NCBI RefSeq assembly: GCF_002896855.1
Contig: NZ_CP021850.1
Coordinates: 4,241,665 to 4,305,664, forward strand
Reading direction: 5' to 3'
Source of the DNA: Clostridium thermosuccinogenes
Lineage (GTDB): Bacteria > Bacillota > Clostridia > Acetivibrionales > DSM-5807
DNA: 64,000 nucleotides
The notes below the pieces were generated by a model. That model saw only the letters and a list, made by a program, of their open reading frames with translations, was not told the origin of the DNA and searched no databases. Positions 10,035-19,395 of this stretch are shown piece by piece; the stretch's first letter is position 1, and every line of letters begins with the position of its first letter. Made by a program: the position numbers and the translations under genes.

Positions 10035-10907
10035 CTACTTGATGCCCGAATGAGCCATAGTATTGATGACATTGCTCTGCATCAGTATAAATATTACAAG
10101 GTTGGGGATGAACAGGATAAGGGATGCCGCTGCCGCAATGCCCTGTCCTGCTACTGTATTGCCGGTCTGGGTAGTTATGGCCGACATATAGAAGGCAAAA
10201 GTTTTAAGGGCATCATCATTGACATAAAAGGTTGATGGCTCCGCTGTATTCCAGGACGACTGGAAAGCCAGGATTGCAACGGTGACCAAGGCCGGCTTGA
10301 TTACCGGCATCACAACCCTGCGCAGTATTGCATAATCGCTCGCTCCGTCTATTGTTGCTGCTTCTATCAAGGAGTCCGGCACCTGGTCAATATACTGCTT
10401 GACCAGGAACAAACCCACCGGCATGGCCAAAAGCGGAAGTACCAGTATAAAAAAGCTATCCAGCAAGCCGGCCTTTTCTATGACCAGGTAACGGGGAATT
10501 TTCACCGCAGCAGGCACAAACATGAGGGCAACCGTGTTAATGGTGAAAAGCAGTTTTCGGCCCTTGAATTTCTTTTTGGAAAGCACATATCCGGCAGAAG
10601 CCGACATCATTACGGAAAACACCACCACGATTACCGAAGTGACAACACTGTTCAAAATATACCTGGAAAGAGGAATACCGGAAGAAGTAACAACATAGGC
10701 GATATCCCTGAAATTTTCCAGGGACGGCCTTCGGGCAAAAAACCTTGGCGGGTAGGCAAAAAGCTCATCCAATGGTTTGAAAGCCGTAGTCACTATATAC
10801 AATATGGGCAGTGCCATAAAGGCTGCCAATGGGACAAGCACCAGAAAGAACTTGATCTGGCTTTTGTCGAACCTGGAAGGATTAATTTTGGTTCCCTGAT
10901 AACTCAT
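10035..10907 (-). CDS. Sugar ABC importer permease A2 (MalG-type)
   Basis: The 290-residue permease has about six membrane helices and the EAA loop EAATIDGASDYAILRRVVMP, which docks the ATPase. The segment FLVLVPLAAFMALPILYIVTTAF is the first helix, followed by the typical LDELFAYPP periplasmic motif of MalG-like subunits. The ATG at 10907 is 8-9 nt after AGGAGG, which overlaps the stop of permease A1. It is the partner of permease A1 and lies immediately upstream of the NHL-YIP1 gene (12 bp). Confidence 0.9.
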   Translation of the reverse strand: MSYQGTKINPSRFDKSQIKFFLVLVPLAAFMALPILYIVTTAFKPLDELFAYPPRFFARRPSLENFRDIAYVVTSSGIPLSRYILNSVVTSVIVVVFSVMMSASAGYVLSKKKFKGRKLLFTINTVALMFVPAAVKIPRYLVIEKAGLLDSFFILVLPLLAMPVGLFLVKQYIDQVPDSLIEAATIDGASDYAILRRVVMPVIKPALVTVAILAFQSSWNTAEPSTFYVNDDALKTFAFYMSAITTQTGNTVAGQGIAAAASLILFIPNLVIFILMQSNVINTMAHSGIK

Positions 10908-10920
10908 ACGCCGCTACCTC

Positions 10921-11811
10921 CTAATCCTTATCTGCAAATAATCTGTTGGCCAGCTTGGAAAAACAGTAAATCATAAGCAGCAATACTACCGATAGCGCCG
11001 TCGCATAACCCATATCATACCTCAAAAAGCCATGGTCCTCTATGTGGTTGACCATAAGCTGACCGGAGTATTGCGGGGTTGGGTTTGCCCCGGTCAGATC
11101 CACACCGATGGTTCCGGAACTAAAGGTATTGACTATGGCCATAACGGCTCCGAACAGCATTTGAGGACGCATGGAAGGGATTGTGACATAAATGATTTCC
11201 TGAAAACGGTTTTTAACCCCGTCTATATATGCAGCCTCATAGATCTGCGGATCTATATTCATGATGCCGCCGAGCATCGCCAGAAAGCCTATGCCCATGC
11301 TTCCCCATAATGTAACCCCGATCATTATCTTCATCAAAAACTCAGGAGACTGCAGCCATTGTATAGGTTTCTCAATAATGCCGAGATAAAGAAGCAAGCT
11401 ATTCAGATAACCGAATTGATCGCCGGCAAAGATCACTTTCCAAATTACCGCCATTGCCACCCCCGATGTGATGGAAGGGGAGTAAAAGGCCAGCGCCAGT
11501 ATCGTCCTTGGCCACTTGGGAATCTGGGCGAGGGCCCATGCCAGCAGAAACTGGAGCATATATCCGCATGGTCCTACGATCAATGAAAATTTGATCGTAT
11601 TGGGAAGGACGTATTTCATAAATGTTTCATCCTGGGTGAGTATAGCTATATAATTCTGCATGCCGACAAATTTCGGAAACTCTATGGTATTGAAGTAGCT
11701 GAAAGAGAGTATGATGGCAAGAAAGACAGGTACGGCGATAAAAAATATGAAAAGTGTGGCATAGGGCGCCAGCATTATTGGGATGGACATATTTGCTCCG
11801 ATTTTTCTCAT
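10921..11811 (-). CDS. Sugar ABC importer permease A1 (MalF-type)
   Basis: The 296-residue permease has the MalF-like arrangement of six helices and the EAA loop [21 protein letters not shown]. The first helix ([21 protein letters not shown]) and [19 protein letters not shown] are typical. I chose the ATG at 11811, 8 nt after AAGGAG; the GTG at 11829 would overlap the upstream gene and its own ribosome binding site. It sits 5 bp after the stop of the 979-residue binding protein, so that protein is the probable solute receptor of pair A. Confidence 0.9.
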   Translation of the reverse strand: MRKIGANMSIPIMLAPYATLFIFFIAVPVFLAIILSFSYFNTIEFPKFVGMQNYIAILTQDETFMKYVLPNTIKFSLIVGPCGYMLQFLLAWALAQIPKWPRTILALAFYSPSITSGVAMAVIWKVIFAGDQFGYLNSLLLYLGIIEKPIQWLQSPEFLMKIMIGVTLWGSMGIGFLAMLGGIMNIDPQIYEAAYIDGVKNRFQEIIYVTIPSMRPQMLFGAVMAIVNTFSSGTIGVDLTGANPTPQYSGQLMVNHIEDHGFLRYDMGYATALSVVLLLMIYCFSKLANRLFADKD

Positions 11812-11816
11812 ACTCC

Positions 11817-14756
11817 TCACTCCTTCCAACTTTCAATTTTCTCAGCGGTGGCCATTTCGAACGGTTTGATTAAATTTCCCTGGGAATCCATATAACCAAA
11901 CTCTTTAAGTTTTTTGGCAATCTCCCGGTTTGAAGTTATTATAGCCTGGTCAATTGCAGTTCTGGGGGACATGCCGCTGAATACCACCTTGTTCCACGCA
12001 TTGGATAATTCCCTCTCCACTGCAAAATACGCCGGGTTTCTTGGAATCTCCTTGATGTGGGCGTACTGCTCCAGGATAACCTTCTTATCTTTTTCATCAA
12101 AAGCCGTCGATTGGGAAAAAGCTTTGAAGTTAGCCGTATTCCATATATATTCCGGTCCAAACCGCAGCTGCATGTCATTGGCATAGCTGACCTGGGTATC
12201 GGTGCTCATCCACCACTTAATGTACTCCCAGCCTTTCTCCGGCATTTTTGATGATTTCAGGATTATGGATGCCGTACTTATAACAGGCTGGTATCTTAAT
12301 ATTTTCCCTTCTGAGTTTTTTACACCGATCCCCGGTGCAATGCCCCATTGCTCTGTTATTTCCGGAGCCGCATTTTTCAAAAGGATATATGTATTGAAAT
12401 CCGACATGCCTATAGGAGTGACCCCATATCTGAAATTGCTGTAAAAGTTTGCAATGCTCTCCGGCAAGCTGTAGCGGGTATAAAGGTCCGTCATCAGCTT
12501 AAAAGCTTCTATGGTTCTCGGATCATCCAACTCCACTCTGGAACCGTCATCGGAATATATTTTGCCTTCAAACTGCTGGATAAACGGCACTGTTGCTCCA
12601 AAGTGCTTCATTGCACCGACATTGGCAATAAGAGTATTAAAATTCATTCCATAGCGGGATAATACCGGAAGTATCTTAAGCGTATCCTCCCACGTTTCCG
12701 GTACTTCCAGCTTGAGCTTTTCCAGTATGTCTTTCCTGTAATACAAAACATAAAAGTTTGCCGTTTCAGGTATGCCATAACAACCATCATCCACCACAAA
12801 AGGAACGAATGCCTCTGAAGGGAAATCCTTTATAAACTGTCCGAAATCTTCAAACTGTCTGAGGTCATATAAGGCCCCGCGCAGGGCAAAATCAAACGGC
12901 CGGTAGGAGGATGCCCCCAGAACTACATCCGGAGCGCTTCCGGCTGAAACTGCAAGCAAAAGCTTTTGCTCATCCTTCATGGCGGATATGTTTACTTGGA
13001 TGCCCGTCATCTTCGTAAATTCACTATCAGTTTTTTCCCTCAGCACCTCAATGTGAGGAATGGATCCGTTAACCCAGACATTAAGCTTATCCTTTTCTAT
13101 TTTCTGAACATTTTCATCCTTGGTAAGAAACGACAATATCAGCTTCCGGATTTCCTCAACAAAAGCTGATAAAAAGTTGACCGTTGGTGGTGGCGGTTCA
13201 TTATCCACTCCCGTTATGTAAAAGCAGTCAATTGCCATAGGCTGAATCAGGAGCTCCGGCAGTATATATGCAACCTGCTGCGATATGGAAGAACTCCCCT
13301 GGGAAAATTGATCCAGGTTGTTCACCAAATCGTCGGGATCTTCGGCGTATTTTTGCAGCCGTTTTACGGCTACCTTCAGGCTTGAAAGTATGGAGCTGTT
13401 CTCTTTTCCTACTATCCCGGAAAGCTTTTTATATTCGCTGCTGAGCACATAAGCACTTTCCAGCAGATCCTGCCTGATGTCCGGTATATACTCCTCTATG
13501 TTCCAGTCCCTGTTCTTGTCCACCTTGTTGCCGGTAATCTTTTTGATCTCCAGAGAAATATCCGAAATCATGCTGATGACCCGGATAAGGTTTTCGTAGG
13601 TTTCAAAATATGGTGATGCTGTAGACTCCAAGGTCAGGGTATGGCTTCCCCTGGTAAGGTAAAGAAAAACCTTTTCTCCGTTTACCTTCAAAGTTTCATT
13701 TCTAAAACTGTTTCTTGTGAAGGGAAATGAATATTCGTTGAATTCCTCAAAGGGTATTTTACCGTCAATATATATGCGTTTGAACACAGGAAAATCCTTT
13801 TTGTCCTTTTGCTCATATTTAAAGTGAATACTATATAAACCATCTTCTTTTACATCAAAGGTATAAGTTACCGACTCGCCCGGCTCCTGCCACACATTGG
13901 CATCCAGATGGTTTATTTTCTTTTTTCCCGGGTCATAAGGATACAAATTGTAATTATTGCTTTTTCCTCCCCTGATATAGGATTCGGATTTTTCGGTGTA
14001 AGCCTCGCCCTGAATCGTCTGCATGGCATCCTTTATGACGGCTTTGTCCTTGTGCATTTCTTTATATTCTAAATAGGTTGGCACTTTAAGAGCAGGCAAT
14101 ATGCTGATATTGCCGATCATCACTTCAACCTGATTGTTTTCAATTGTTATTGTGTTTTTACCGGCCTTAAGATTAAATACAAGCGGCGTAGACAAGCTGT
14201 ATATGCTGTTGTTCAAAACAGCCTGCTGCCACTTAAATACCCTTTCCGGCCTTGGATAGATGTCATTTCCGTACCTGTCCTGATCATATTCCTGGGTCTT
14301 ATCCTTCCAGACCGCAGGAAGTTTTATGTTTCTGCTTTCATAGAACTGAAACTCTCCGTTAACGGTTAAAGCTATGCTGAGATTCCGCATGGAAGCCTCA
14401 GGTATGAAATAATCCAGCATTATGTGATACCCTCCGGCCTGCTCAACATTAACATCGAAAGTAAGGATGGATTCCGGAGGCATCAGTATGACCTCATCCC
14501 CATAATTCATGCTTTCCTGCTCGGGTAGCAGCTTTAAGTTGCTATTCGATAAAATGATTTCCGAAGGTTTTACGGTTGTTCCTCCCGATTTTACCATATC
14601 AACGGTAACTTCCGATAAAACCTTGTAATAGTTGGGTTCGAGAATTTCAGCATGAGCCTTACGGCATAAAAAGGCCGAAGATAAAAGCAATGCCAATGAT
14701 AATAAAAGGCACAACGCTTTTTTTACCGCGTTTTTCACTGTTTTCATTCCCTTCAT
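11817..14756 (-). CDS. Modular solute-binding protein: two carbohydrate-binding-like domains plus SBP
   Basis: At 979 residues this is about twice the size of a usual sugar-binding protein. It starts with a signal peptide ([18 protein letters not shown]...AHA) but lacks a proper lipobox. Two beta-sandwich-like modules follow, about residues 80-215 and 245-405, with lines such as [20 protein letters not shown] and [20 protein letters not shown] that recall carbohydrate-binding modules. A helical stretch (about 405-540) leads to a type-1 extracellular solute-binding domain (about 565-955; [44 protein letters not shown]). It probably captures a glycan for permease pair A. The ATG at 14756 lacks a clear ribosome binding site; an in-frame ATG is at 14747. 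The domain borders are estimates. Confidence 0.82.
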   Translation of the reverse strand: MKGMKTVKNAVKKALCLLLSLALLLSSAFLCRKAHAEILEPNYYKVLSEVTVDMVKSGGTTVKPSEIILSNSNLKLLPEQESMNYGDEVILMPPESILTFDVNVEQAGGYHIMLDYFIPEASMRNLSIALTVNGEFQFYESRNIKLPAVWKDKTQEYDQDRYGNDIYPRPERVFKWQQAVLNNSIYSLSTPLVFNLKAGKNTITIENNQVEVMIGNISILPALKVPTYLEYKEMHKDKAVIKDAMQTIQGEAYTEKSESYIRGGKSNNYNLYPYDPGKKKINHLDANVWQEPGESVTYTFDVKEDGLYSIHFKYEQKDKKDFPVFKRIYIDGKIPFEEFNEYSFPFTRNSFRNETLKVNGEKVFLYLTRGSHTLTLESTASPYFETYENLIRVISMISDISLEIKKITGNKVDKNRDWNIEEYIPDIRQDLLESAYVLSSEYKKLSGIVGKENSSILSSLKVAVKRLQKYAEDPDDLVNNLDQFSQGSSSISQQVAYILPELLIQPMAIDCFYITGVDNEPPPPTVNFLSAFVEEIRKLILSFLTKDENVQKIEKDKLNVWVNGSIPHIEVLREKTDSEFTKMTGIQVNISAMKDEQKLLLAVSAGSAPDVVLGASSYRPFDFALRGALYDLRQFEDFGQFIKDFPSEAFVPFVVDDGCYGIPETANFYVLYYRKDILEKLKLEVPETWEDTLKILPVLSRYGMNFNTLIANVGAMKHFGATVPFIQQFEGKIYSDDGSRVELDDPRTIEAFKLMTDLYTRYSLPESIANFYSNFRYGVTPIGMSDFNTYILLKNAAPEITEQWGIAPGIGVKNSEGKILRYQPVISTASIILKSSKMPEKGWEYIKWWMSTDTQVSYANDMQLRFGPEYIWNTANFKAFSQSTAFDEKDKKVILEQYAHIKEIPRNPAYFAVERELSNAWNKVVFSGMSPRTAIDQAIITSNREIAKKLKEFGYMDSQGNLIKPFEMATAEKIESWKE

Positions 14757-14782
14757 AAAAATGCTGCGGTGATTTTATGTCA

Positions 14783-14808
14783 GGGTGCACAAAAGAATTT
14801 GTGCACCC
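14783..14808 (-). other. Intercistronic hairpin after the lipoprotein SBP gene
   Basis: A perfect 10-bp stem (GGGTGCACAA with TTGTGCACCC) with a 6-nt loop follows the lipoprotein gene. It has no U-tract on the minus strand, so it is more likely a 3'-end stabiliser that raises binding-protein mRNA relative to the rest of the operon than a full terminator. Confidence 0.65.
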
Positions 14809-14837
14809 CGCTTGACCTGATGGATTCCGCCTTCCTG

Positions 14838-16373
14838 CTATTTCTTCATATTCGCAATAGCCGTCTGGGTTATTTCCGTAGCTTTCTGCTCCAGTTCTGC
14901 GGCAAGATCGGCAGCAGTTTTCTTGCCTGTAAAAATCTCTTCTTTAATCGCCTTTTCTATGGTCTTGTGATATGCGGTATCAAAATCCGGTACAAACTTA
15001 AAGCCGTCAATATAGCCTGTTCCCATATTGTTGACCATTTCTCTGAGGCCGGGCTTTACATTATTAAGGTCACACCACTTATCTCTTACAGCTTGGTCAT
15101 TGATGGCAGGCACATGGCTAAAGGTAAGGAATTCAGGGAATCTATCCTCGGTTATTTCAGGATATTTCTTCATTGCTTCTTCCTTATTATAATTGTTCAT
15201 TATTTCCACCCTGTCGTCAAAAGAACTGGGGTCAAAGGAAATATATTTGATGAATCTGAAAGCAGCTTCAGGATCTTTTGCCTTGGCGGATATAGCAAGG
15301 GAGTCGCATACCAGGCCGGGTCTTGACTTATCTCCCTTATCCTTGACGGGGAAAGGATAGAAATCCCAGTCGAAGCCTCCGAATTTCTCATTCTTGTCGA
15401 AAGACAGTCCCCAGGAGAACTCCAGCCATGTGGCTACATTTCCTTTGAGGAATACACTATAGGCATCCTCTTCTCCAAATCTCTCCTTGTACATATTTTT
15501 TATCTTGTCCTGAACTGACTCCCCATCGGCTCCTTCAGACTGTTCCGGAAGATTCGAGAACTGCTCTTCCAACTGCCATATTGCCACTTTCTTGTCGTAG
15601 AGTTCTTTTGCAGTATCTACGGCATACTTCCATTCATCTCCAAGGGCATATTTTGAACCATCCCAACAGCCCCATCCCAGGTTATCATTGATTTGAGCCG
15701 GGATATGCTTGACAATGTCGATAATGCCATTTATGCCCATGGTCTGACCTTTTGTCGTCTTTATAAGTATGTTCTTGAACTCGTCAATCGTCCAGCCATA
15801 ATCCGGCACAGGGATGTTGTTGGCTTCAAGCAGCGATTTATTTACCAGAATACCATGAATATATATGTATGAAGGCAGCATGAACACCATACCCTCAAAG
15901 GTACCGGTATCGACAAAGTTCTGGTAGAACTTCTTGTCGGTTTCCTTGTCCAGAAAAGGCTTCAAGTCAAGCAGCCATTTGTTCTGAAGCGGTATGACGG
16001 GATTTTCAATATTGAATACATCGGGGAGTTCACCGGACGCAGCCCTTTTTGCCAGCTGCTCGTTACCAAACCAACCTCCGAAATCGTCAATAACTACCTT
16101 GATATCAGGATTCTTTTCATTGAACTTTGCAGCCATTTCTTCTGCCATAATCCTGTTCTCCCAGGTAGCCCACTTGACTACAACCGGTTCTTTTGCGGGA
16201 GTATCGGCCTTTTTTGTGTCCGTTGCACCATCTGAAGTGCTGCCTGATGAGCCTGTCTCACTGACTGTTGTCCCTGATGACGTGTCCTGGGACGTTTTAG
16301 TACCGCCACATGCAGCAAGGAACATTGTCACCCCCATGATGATTGCCATTAGCAGAGCAATTTTTCTTTTCAT
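14838..16373 (-). CDS. Sugar ABC transporter substrate-binding lipoprotein
   Basis: The 511-residue protein is an extracellular type-1 solute-binding lipoprotein of the carbohydrate-uptake-1 class. The signal peptide ends in the lipobox LAAC (Cys22), followed by a Ser/Thr/Gly-rich linker to about residue 65. The mature domain has MAAKFNEKNPDIKVVIDDFG, a hinge segment and TWLEFSWGLSFDKNEKFGGF. The ATG at 16373 has an excellent AAGGAGGAG ribosome binding site. It is the first transporter gene after the GH94 gene and could serve permease pair B, since pair A already has its own receptor next to it; that assignment is inference. The ligand is unknown. Confidence 0.9.
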   Translation of the reverse strand: MKRKIALLMAIIMGVTMFLAACGGTKTSQDTSSGTTVSETGSSGSTSDGATDTKKADTPAKEPVVVKWATWENRIMAEEMAAKFNEKNPDIKVVIDDFGGWFGNEQLAKRAASGELPDVFNIENPVIPLQNKWLLDLKPFLDKETDKKFYQNFVDTGTFEGMVFMLPSYIYIHGILVNKSLLEANNIPVPDYGWTIDEFKNILIKTTKGQTMGINGIIDIVKHIPAQINDNLGWGCWDGSKYALGDEWKYAVDTAKELYDKKVAIWQLEEQFSNLPEQSEGADGESVQDKIKNMYKERFGEEDAYSVFLKGNVATWLEFSWGLSFDKNEKFGGFDWDFYPFPVKDKGDKSRPGLVCDSLAISAKAKDPEAAFRFIKYISFDPSSFDDRVEIMNNYNKEEAMKKYPEITEDRFPEFLTFSHVPAINDQAVRDKWCDLNNVKPGLREMVNNMGTGYIDGFKFVPDFDTAYHKTIEKAIKEEIFTGKKTAADLAAELEQKATEITQTAIANMKK

Positions 16374-16413
16374 TATCCTCTCCTCCTTAATATATTTGAA
16401 ATAATTTAACTCA

Positions 16414-16573
16414 TTGTGCTAGCATTTTCGATAGCAGAGTTCCGAGTTAAAGAGCTAGTAAGCTTGTTACGGGGCAAATCAATTCACTTCGTTCAGGTGA
16501 TTTGCCTCATCCTTCACTTCGCTAACTATCTCTAATAACTCTCCACAATGCTATCTCAAATTTGCTAGCACAA
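16414..16573. repeat. 160-bp imperfect palindrome
   Basis: The two halves are near reverse complements: TTGTGCTAGCA faces TGCTAGCACAA, then GATAGCA faces TGCTATC, GAGTTA-type and AGAG/CTCT blocks follow, and the tip is GGCAAATCA against TGATTTGCC. The element fills most of the gap between the GH94 and lipoprotein genes. No open reading frame is present. It could be a MITE-like remnant or a transcript-processing element. Confidence 0.8.
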
Positions 16574-16674
16574 CAAATCAATTTAATTAAGTGGCAAATG
16601 CTACGATAGAGCAAACCTGAAAACGTGAACCCTGCTAAATAGGAATATAGCCAGTGGTGTGAAGCATATTTCCG

Positions 16675-19053
16675 TCACATGATGACTTCAACTTCATGTA
16701 CGGAATTGTCGCCAAAGTCAGGGATTATATTGCCGTTTATCCTTTTTCCGTCTACTGAAATGCTTGTTACACCTGTCGATTTGCTGTTTGGATTTTTAAC
16801 TGTTATGCTATAAGTAGCTCCCCTGAATTTACGCCATATGCTGTATTCCTTCCATTCAGGAGGGATGCAGGGTGAGACTTCCAAGCCTTCAAAAGTGGCT
16901 CTTACTCCTAGAATCCAATTTACAGCAACGTTGTGCAGCCACTGTGCTGATCCGGTATACCATGTCCATCCGCCGCGGCCATAGTACGGAGAAACTGGCC
17001 CATCGGAATTCCCGGGTGTAACATAGGGTTCGGCCATATATGACTTCAGGTTGCCGGAACGGTTTGGGGGACATATCCGCCGGTAAGCTTCATATGCTCG
17101 TTTTGCGTCTCCCATCAGCGCATAGGCCCACACCGCCCATGTAGCTGCATGGGTATAAACCCCTCCATTTTCCCGAAGCCCAGGCGCATAACGGGTGATA
17201 TATCCTATATCCCTTCTGACGCGGGTATAGGCCGGATATAGAAGCAGTGCCCCATAATCCTTTAATAGGTACTTGGTAACGCTATCCATGCATTTCCTTG
17301 CTCTCTCTTCATCAGCAATGCCAGATATCACCGCCCATACCTGCGGATTTAAGAATATCCTTCCTTCCTCATTCCGGGATGAGCCAACTTCCTCCCCTTC
17401 GTCGGTGGTAGCCTGCAAATACCACTCACCATCCCAACCATGGCGGTTTACCGCATCTTTCATGGAATCCATGACTATTCTGCATTTCGCAGCAAAAGCA
17501 TCATCTCCCCGCATGTCGGCAAGGGGAGCAAAGTTCTTCAGCACTACATAAAAGAACTCAGCCAGCCAGAAGCTTTCCCCTTTCCATTCGTTGCCTACGG
17601 CACTCAACCCGTCATTCCAGTCGTGATCGCCTATGAGCGGAATCCCTCTGGGTGAAAAACGCAAAAACGTCTTTTCAATAGCTCTTTTACAGTGCCCATA
17701 TAAGTCGTCTTCCCCCGTGTCCAGATAGGGCACTCTTTCATCCAGTATTTTAAAATCCTTGGTTTCTTTTAGATATGCATCCAGTATGAACGGAAGCCAT
17801 AGCAAGTCATCGGAACATTTAGTTCTCGGCCCGCCGCCCCGTATCGTAAACCACCAGTGAAGCACATCCCCCTCATTGAACTGCTGGGCAGCGTGCATAA
17901 GTATCTGCTTTCTCGCATAATCCGGCTCACTGGACAGGAAAATCTGGCAGTCCTGCAACTGATCCCGGAAGCCATAACCGGCGCTCACCTGATAATAGGC
18001 TGATTTTCCCCATAAACGGCATGAAATTGCCTGATACTTAAGCCAGATATTGGTCATGATATCCATGGCAGGGTCCGGAGTTTTCACTCTTTCGGAATCT
18101 ATGAACTTAGCCCAGAAATGGCCCAGCTCTTCGAAGGCTTTTTCCGCTGCTTCTTTTGATGTATACTTAGTCGCAAGCTCAATTGCATCTTCCTTACCTT
18201 TTTGAGCAGCTCCTATAGTAAAAATGACTGTTCTGGAATCAGATGCCCCCAATGTTATTTCAGTCTGCAACGCAGCAGCGCCATCGCCGAAACGTCCGGT
18301 ATTCCTAGCCAACTCAGCCAGCTCCATTGCCACCGGAGATCTTTCATCCCTGTACATTCCTATGAAAGATTCCTTATCGGCATCATAGGATTTCACGTTC
18401 TCAGATACAGCGTGAAAAGCGGTATAATCCCAGCTTACATTATTGTGCCTGCCTTTTTCATCGGGAAATCCCCAGAGGTGCTTGTCGGCCAGAAGCGCAT
18501 TGGCTTCCGGACAGAAACGGGTGTCAATGAATAATTTATGAAATTCCCTGTGGTCATCCGGGGCAAAACCCAGTATCCACTCAAAATATGATGTTACATC
18601 CAGCCTTCGGCTTTTTTCACTTTCATTGCAAAGCTCCAGCTTCATTATCTCCACCGGCGCATAGGGTGCTACAAATAGCGTCAGGCGGCTGGCAATGCCA
18701 TCAACCTTTTGTTCAAAGCATGTATAGCCTATGCCATGGCGCACCCTGTAATATTCATATTCCGCTTCAACAGGCTTCCATGTGGCCGACCAGTACTTGC
18801 CGCTGTCCAGGTCCCTTATGTATATGTATTTGCCCCAGTTATCCTTGATCAAATCCTGAAAAGCCCGGGTAATCCTGTTTTGTCCGGCATTTCCCCTCCA
18901 GGAGTAGCCTCCCCCGGTTTGGGAAACCATAAGCCCATAATCCCCATTGCTTATCACATTGCACCATGGTTTAGGAGTATTGTGAGTAGTTATAACATAC
19001 TCCCTGCCATCTTCAGTAAAATATCCATAATCACTTTGGAATAACCTCTTCAT
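16675..19053 (-). CDS. GH94 beta-glucan/beta-glycobiose phosphorylase
   Basis: This cytoplasmic enzyme cleaves a beta-linked disaccharide or oligosaccharide with phosphate, giving a sugar 1-phosphate. The 792-residue length equals that of cellobiose and chitobiose phosphorylases and is shorter than known 1,2-beta-oligoglucan phosphorylases. Family signatures are GGYSWRGNAGQNRITRAF, GFRDQLQDCQIF and the catalytic-acid motif LIGDHDWNDGLSAVG. The end SPCIPPEWKEYSIWRKFRGA with TYSITVKNPN matches the family C-terminal domain. The ATG at 19053 follows AAGGAG by 7-8 nt; upstream in-frame ATGs lack such a site. It follows the LacI gene and opens the catabolic/transport gene set. The exact linkage cleaved cannot be read from sequence; the GH144-type neighbour hints at beta-1,2-glucosides. 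Confidence 0.88.
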   Translation of the reverse strand: MKRLFQSDYGYFTEDGREYVITTHNTPKPWCNVISNGDYGLMVSQTGGGYSWRGNAGQNRITRAFQDLIKDNWGKYIYIRDLDSGKYWSATWKPVEAEYEYYRVRHGIGYTCFEQKVDGIASRLTLFVAPYAPVEIMKLELCNESEKSRRLDVTSYFEWILGFAPDDHREFHKLFIDTRFCPEANALLADKHLWGFPDEKGRHNNVSWDYTAFHAVSENVKSYDADKESFIGMYRDERSPVAMELAELARNTGRFGDGAAALQTEITLGASDSRTVIFTIGAAQKGKEDAIELATKYTSKEAAEKAFEELGHFWAKFIDSERVKTPDPAMDIMTNIWLKYQAISCRLWGKSAYYQVSAGYGFRDQLQDCQIFLSSEPDYARKQILMHAAQQFNEGDVLHWWFTIRGGGPRTKCSDDLLWLPFILDAYLKETKDFKILDERVPYLDTGEDDLYGHCKRAIEKTFLRFSPRGIPLIGDHDWNDGLSAVGNEWKGESFWLAEFFYVVLKNFAPLADMRGDDAFAAKCRIVMDSMKDAVNRHGWDGEWYLQATTDEGEEVGSSRNEEGRIFLNPQVWAVISGIADEERARKCMDSVTKYLLKDYGALLLYPAYTRVRRDIGYITRYAPGLRENGGVYTHAATWAVWAYALMGDAKRAYEAYRRICPPNRSGNLKSYMAEPYVTPGNSDGPVSPYYGRGGWTWYTGSAQWLHNVAVNWILGVRATFEGLEVSPCIPPEWKEYSIWRKFRGATYSITVKNPNSKSTGVTSISVDGKRINGNIIPDFGDNSVHEVEVIM

Positions 19054-19395
19054 GGCTTCGCTCCTTGATTTCATACTCATATGCAATTGTAGTTAATTAA
19101 AATTTACGAAATGCAAAGAAGGAATTAAATCTACTCCGTTGCTGTGATATTACTAGGAAAACACTTGCTGAAAAGCTTGCTTCTCCTGGAATGTGGCAAA
19201 TCGGCTTAGATTATGTCTACTATATTGCTGTGGACTCAATAAGTTGATTTAAGTGGTGTGAAGGAGTTGAAGCAGTCTTTAGACCAGTATTTTCCAGAGC
19301 AACGATGCAGTATTAATTTGCTATGTGTTCGTGCCGCAGCAAAAAACCGGCAATAGTTATCAGTAAAATGAGATCATAATATGTACATATCCGCC
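19054..19395. other. Intergenic region between LacI and GH94 genes
   Basis: This 342-bp gap contains the GH94 ribosome binding site and presumably its promoter. I see no gene, no strong hairpin and no convincing LacI-type palindrome in it. Confidence 0.5.
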
